Both the position numbers and the translations under genes were made by a program. The notes beneath the pieces are model-generated. The model did not search any database. It saw nothing but the letters and a program-made list of their open reading frames with translations, and was not told where the DNA came from. Below, one piece after another: positions 61,282 through 64,000 of a stretch of DNA of 64,000 bases (the stretch's first letter is position 1; every line of letters begins with the position of its first letter). The DNA is from Acinetobacter nectaris CIP 110549 (GTDB lineage Bacteria; Pseudomonadota; Gammaproteobacteria; Pseudomonadales; Moraxellaceae), in the NCBI RefSeq assembly GCF_000488215.1, contig NZ_KI530737.1, forward strand, positions 1-64,000, in the 5' to 3' direction.

Positions 61282-64000
61282 TTAGTCAATCACACCTGAT
61301 ATACCTACACGGAATAATGGCGAACCATTATTACCACCAGCAACACCACCACTCATAGACCAACGACCATTATCTGCTGTACGTCTAAGCGTGGCACCAA
61401 CTGCACCTTGATTATTATAGTAAGATGCGCCAGCAGCATATGTCCATTTACCTGCAACATATGGTGCTTGCTCCAATGCAGCGGTTGCAGCAATACCTGA
61501 TGAAAGTTTATCTTCAAGTTTATTAATGCGATTATTTGTGTAAGCAAATGCTTGGTTCAAATTGTTTTCCACATTTCCTACGCGGTTATCCACAGCTGTT
61601 AATGCATCACCAACATTACTATAGCTACTGTTAGCAACCTTATATGTTGGGCTAGATAATGTACCATCTGCATTGACTGCTGCACTACCACCTAATGCTG
61701 CTGCAATAGAAGCATTTGCAGCGTACACTTGTGAACCATTTACACCATCTTTCGATGTTGAGCTGATTCCACCATTTGCAACATTAGTTACTTTCTGATT
61801 ACCAGCATCAATACCAGAAGATGTCACACTTGGCCCAGTAGAATTTCCTGAAGCATCTTTAAAGCTTAAACCACTATTGTTAATAGTAGAGCTTGTTTTA
61901 TCTGCACCTGTATATGTCGTTCCTGTTGCTGTAGTAGTTGCAGAGTTTCCTTTTGCATCAGATAAACTCGCTTGTGTAGATGTATAATTTGCATTATTAA
62001 TCACATTGCCTGAACTATCTTTTGTTGCAACGTTCGTTCCTGATGCTGTTGTTGTAGAAGTAACCGCATTGCCAGATGTATCTTTACCACTAAGCGTATT
62101 CGATGTTGCTGTTGATTGATTTACATTGCCCGATTGATCTTTAATGGTATTTCCAGTAGCAATAGTCTGATTACTATTACCTGCAGTATCTGTCACAGTG
62201 TTACCAGATGTTTTTAATGAGTCTAGCTGATTTTGTACAGAATACAGTTGACTACCATTTACTGCATCTTTCGATGTTGCTGTTACTGCACCATTGGCAA
62301 CATTAGTAACTTTTTGATTTCCTGCATCTAATCCTGAAGCGGTGATACTTGGGCCTGTTGCATTACCATTTTTATCAGTAAAGCTAATACCATTACCACC
62401 TACTGTCGTACCCGAACCATCAGTGTTGGTATATTTAGCACTATTCGCACCATAGTTTGCAGCTGTTGTATTACCACTACTATCTTTACTTGTTACAGAA
62501 ATACCAGTTGGTTGAGCTGTTGTTGTGTTGCCTTTGTTATCAGACCAGCTCGCTTGAGCTGCGCCGTAACTTGCATTATTTACAACATTACCATTGGCAT
62601 CTTTCGCTGTAACTGTGGTACCTCCTGAAGAAGTATTCGATGTAGCTGTACCACCATTGCTAGTATTTCCAGAAACGATATTACCTGTTGCATTACTAAT
62701 ATTTGTATTTCCAGCAGCATCAGTAACTGTATTACCCTGCGTTTTTAAAGCAAGGATTTTATTATCTACTGCTTTTAATTGGGCAACGTTTACAGCATCA
62801 CTATCTGCTGTACCCGCAGCAACGCCTGTAATCTGACGATACACACTATTTTGTGCATCACCTACAGCGATTGCACCTGTCGTAGATGTTGTAGCATTTA
62901 TTGCAGCTTGATCAACTGTAGTTGCACCCGTTGGTACATATCCATTTACTCCAGCACCCGTTCTTGCTGCTGAGCTATTACCAAGAACAACTGAACCTGC
63001 TGTTGTTGTTTTAACATTGTTACCTACCACAAATGTATTATCAGTACTTACAGTATTATTATTACCAAGCACATAACTTTCATTACCCGTCACTGTACTT
63101 GGATCACCAAAGGCACCAGAGTTATGACCTGTAACAGTATTACCTGTACCAACACTAATTGATTGATTACCAGAGGCAATAGCACCATCCCCAATTGCAA
63201 CAGATGAAGTACCTGTAACACTTGAATTATTACCAATAACAACTGAGTTTGTTGCAGTACTACCTGCAGATGTATTTTTACCAAGTGCAACACTATTATC
63301 TGCACCTGTATTTACAATTGCATTTACACCTATTGCTGTTGAGCCAACGCCACCTGCACTTGAGTCATTTGTCGCACCTAATACACCTGAAGTTCCATCA
63401 TTATTCGTATGTGTGTATTTAATACCCTCAGTATTCATTTTTTGAACAGTTTGTCCGATGGTTAAACGATCCTTCGTTTCTTGCCCTTGCGTGTTATAAG
63501 TCAAGAATGTAGATTCCGTATTACTATTATTTGGTGATGTATTCACTACCTCACTTGTTACATTAACTTTATTACCATTAGCATCAGAGACATTTGTCAC
63601 ACTGTTACTAATGTTTGTAGCTAATGCATCAAGCTGACCTTTATTCACTGCATCATTAGAAGATGTACCATTTGCAACGTTCGTTACTTTTGTACCAGCA
63701 GCATTAATACCAGAAGTCGTAATACTTGGGCCATTTACAATTGTGAGGCCATTTGAATTAACTGTTGTACCACCTACATTTAAACTACTAAAAGTTGCAT
63801 TTTTATCTAAGCCAACAATAATATTACCATTACTATCAGTCATCGTTTTTAAGTTATCAGTATTATATTGATCATCCGACTTTTGACCTGTTCCTTTAAT
63901 GGTTAAGGTTTCACCTAAGTTCTTATGTGTTACCGTGCCATTATTATCAACAAAGTTGAGCCCTTTATTTGTAAGATCAGTTGTTGCCGTATAAAGCTGA
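61282..64000 (-). CDS. Trimeric autotransporter adhesin (Ata/YadA-like), 3' part only
   Basis: Surface adhesin; the gene starts beyond the right edge of the window, so at least 905 C-terminal residues are seen (the frame is open from 64000 without a stop). From N to C: stalk/neck units ([25 protein letters not shown]), a YadA-like head of 14-residue beta-roll repeats ([20 protein letters not shown]) at about 62,900-63,400, a neck with [14 protein letters not shown], then two homologous stalk modules of about 160 residues each, and the membrane anchor (last ~100 residues: coiled coil [10 protein letters not shown] then four strands ending GISGVID). Followed by tpgA. Biological role: adhesion and possibly biofilm formation, by family. 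Confidence 0.93.
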   Translation of the reverse strand, partial: QLYTATTDLTNKGLNFVDNNGTVTHKNLGETLTIKGTGQKSDDQYNTDNLKTMTDSNGNIIVGLDKNATFSSLNVGGTTVNSNGLTIVNGPSITTSGINAAGTKVTNVANGTSSNDAVNKGQLDALATNISNSVTNVSDANGNKVNVTSEVVNTSPNNSNTESTFLTYNTQGQETKDRLTIGQTVQKMNTEGIKYTHTNNDGTSGVLGATNDSSAGGVGSTAIGVNAIVNTGADNSVALGKNTSAGSTATNSVVIGNNSSVTGTSSVAIGDGAIASGNQSISVGTGNTVTGHNSGAFGDPSTVTGNESYVLGNNNTVSTDNTFVVGNNVKTTTAGSVVLGNSSAARTGAGVNGYVPTGATTVDQAAINATTSTTGAIAVGDAQNSVYRQITGVAAGTADSDAVNVAQLKAVDNKILALKTQGNTVTDAAGNTNISNATGNIVSGNTSNGGTATSNTSSGGTTVTAKDANGNVVNNASYGAAQASWSDNKGNTTTAQPTGISVTSKDSSGNTTAANYGANSAKYTNTDGSGTTVGGNGISFTDKNGNATGPSITASGLDAGNQKVTNVANGAVTATSKDAVNGSQLYSVQNQLDSLKTSGNTVTDTAGNSNQTIATGNTIKDQSGNVNQSTATSNTLSGKDTSGNAVTSTTTASGTNVATKDSSGNVINNANYTSTQASLSDAKGNSATTTATGTTYTGADKTSSTINNSGLSFKDASGNSTGPSVTSSGIDAGNQKVTNVANGGISSTSKDGVNGSQVYAANASIAAALGGSAAVNADGTLSSPTYKVANSSYSNVGDALTAVDNRVGNVENNLNQAFAYTNNRINKLEDKLSSGIAATAALEQAPYVAGKWTYAAGASYYNNQGAVGATLRRTADNGRWSMSGGVAGGNNGSPLFRVGISGVID
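61750..62755 (-). repeat. Two copies of a stalk module inside the adhesin gene
   Basis: Translated modules at about 62255-62755 and 61750-62213 both run from LKT-GNTVTD-AGN-N to [19 protein letters not shown]. They are similar but not identical, with different internal lengths. This looks like old intragenic duplication. Confidence 0.75.

Noticed and set aside
61282..64000. Repetitive DNA that could suggest a CRISPR array or satellite
   Set aside because: The repetition follows codons of a Gly/Asn/Thr/Ser-rich adhesin; there are no constant repeats with unique spacers of fixed length and no cas genes.

Overview
The window looks like chromosomal DNA from a low-GC Acinetobacter, probably not A. 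baumannii itself. Evidence for the genus is the gene content and order: the atpIBEFHAGDC operon, the divergent znuA/zur-znuCB zinc locus, a trimeric autotransporter paired with a TpgA-type protein, and a pgm/galE/pgi/ugd/galU block beside FKBP genes. The last is the arrangement that flanks the capsule (K) locus in A. baumannii. The species cannot be named from the sequence alone. No insertion sequence, prophage, CRISPR array or rRNA was seen; there is one tRNA, tRNA-Ser(GGA).

Layout. 0.2-3.3 kb: an autotransporter carrying a PAP2 acid phosphatase passenger (like MapA of Moraxella). 3.4-6.9 kb: def diverging from lysM-dprA-tsaC. 7.2-9.0 kb: an EamA exporter diverging from an AraC regulator. 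9.1-10.5 kb: glutathione peroxidase and a hexose-6-phosphate mutarotase. 10.6-17.8 kb: the complete F1Fo ATP synthase operon. 18.0-21.0 kb: zinc uptake with twin palindromic Zur-like boxes. 21.0-22.9 kb: two small unknown proteins and a secreted nuclease. 22.9-26.9 kb: Kup, tRNA-Ser and a Pit phosphate transporter. 26.9-31.1 kb: an SDR-ADH-MFS cluster with a divergent AraC regulator; the MFS gene is broken by a 5-bp tandem duplication. 31.1-37.4 kb: ybaK, then fruB-fruK-fruA. 37.6-43.5 kb: mqo, a small membrane protein, an mmuM-like/permease pair and a dicarboxylate/amino acid symporter. 44.0-51.2 kb: pgm, a membrane J-protein, and galU-ugd-pgi-galE (nucleotide-sugar precursors). 51.6-54.2 kb: three tandem FKBP genes. 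54.4-56.5 kb: an exported catalase with an ankyrin protein. 56.5-59.9 kb: a duplicated DsbA/HCCA-isomerase-like protein and ilvD. 60.4-64.0 kb: tpgA and the 3' part of a trimeric autotransporter adhesin that runs off the window.

Most of the window is housekeeping. The observations most worth a second look are: (i) the two conserved flanks of the Acinetobacter K locus stand directly next to each other with no wza-wzb-wzc or glycan genes between them; (ii) a UDP-glucose dehydrogenase-like protein in which the usual catalytic Cys and the dinucleotide-binding glycine motif are both replaced; (iii) a G8 homopolymer exactly inside the 17-bp spacer of the best promoter candidate for the ATP synthase operon; (iv) the 5-bp duplication that splits the MFS gene; (v) a possible minus-strand structured RNA at 6.9-7.1 kb; and (vi) the acid phosphatase autotransporter. 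No wholly new multi-gene system was identified with confidence.
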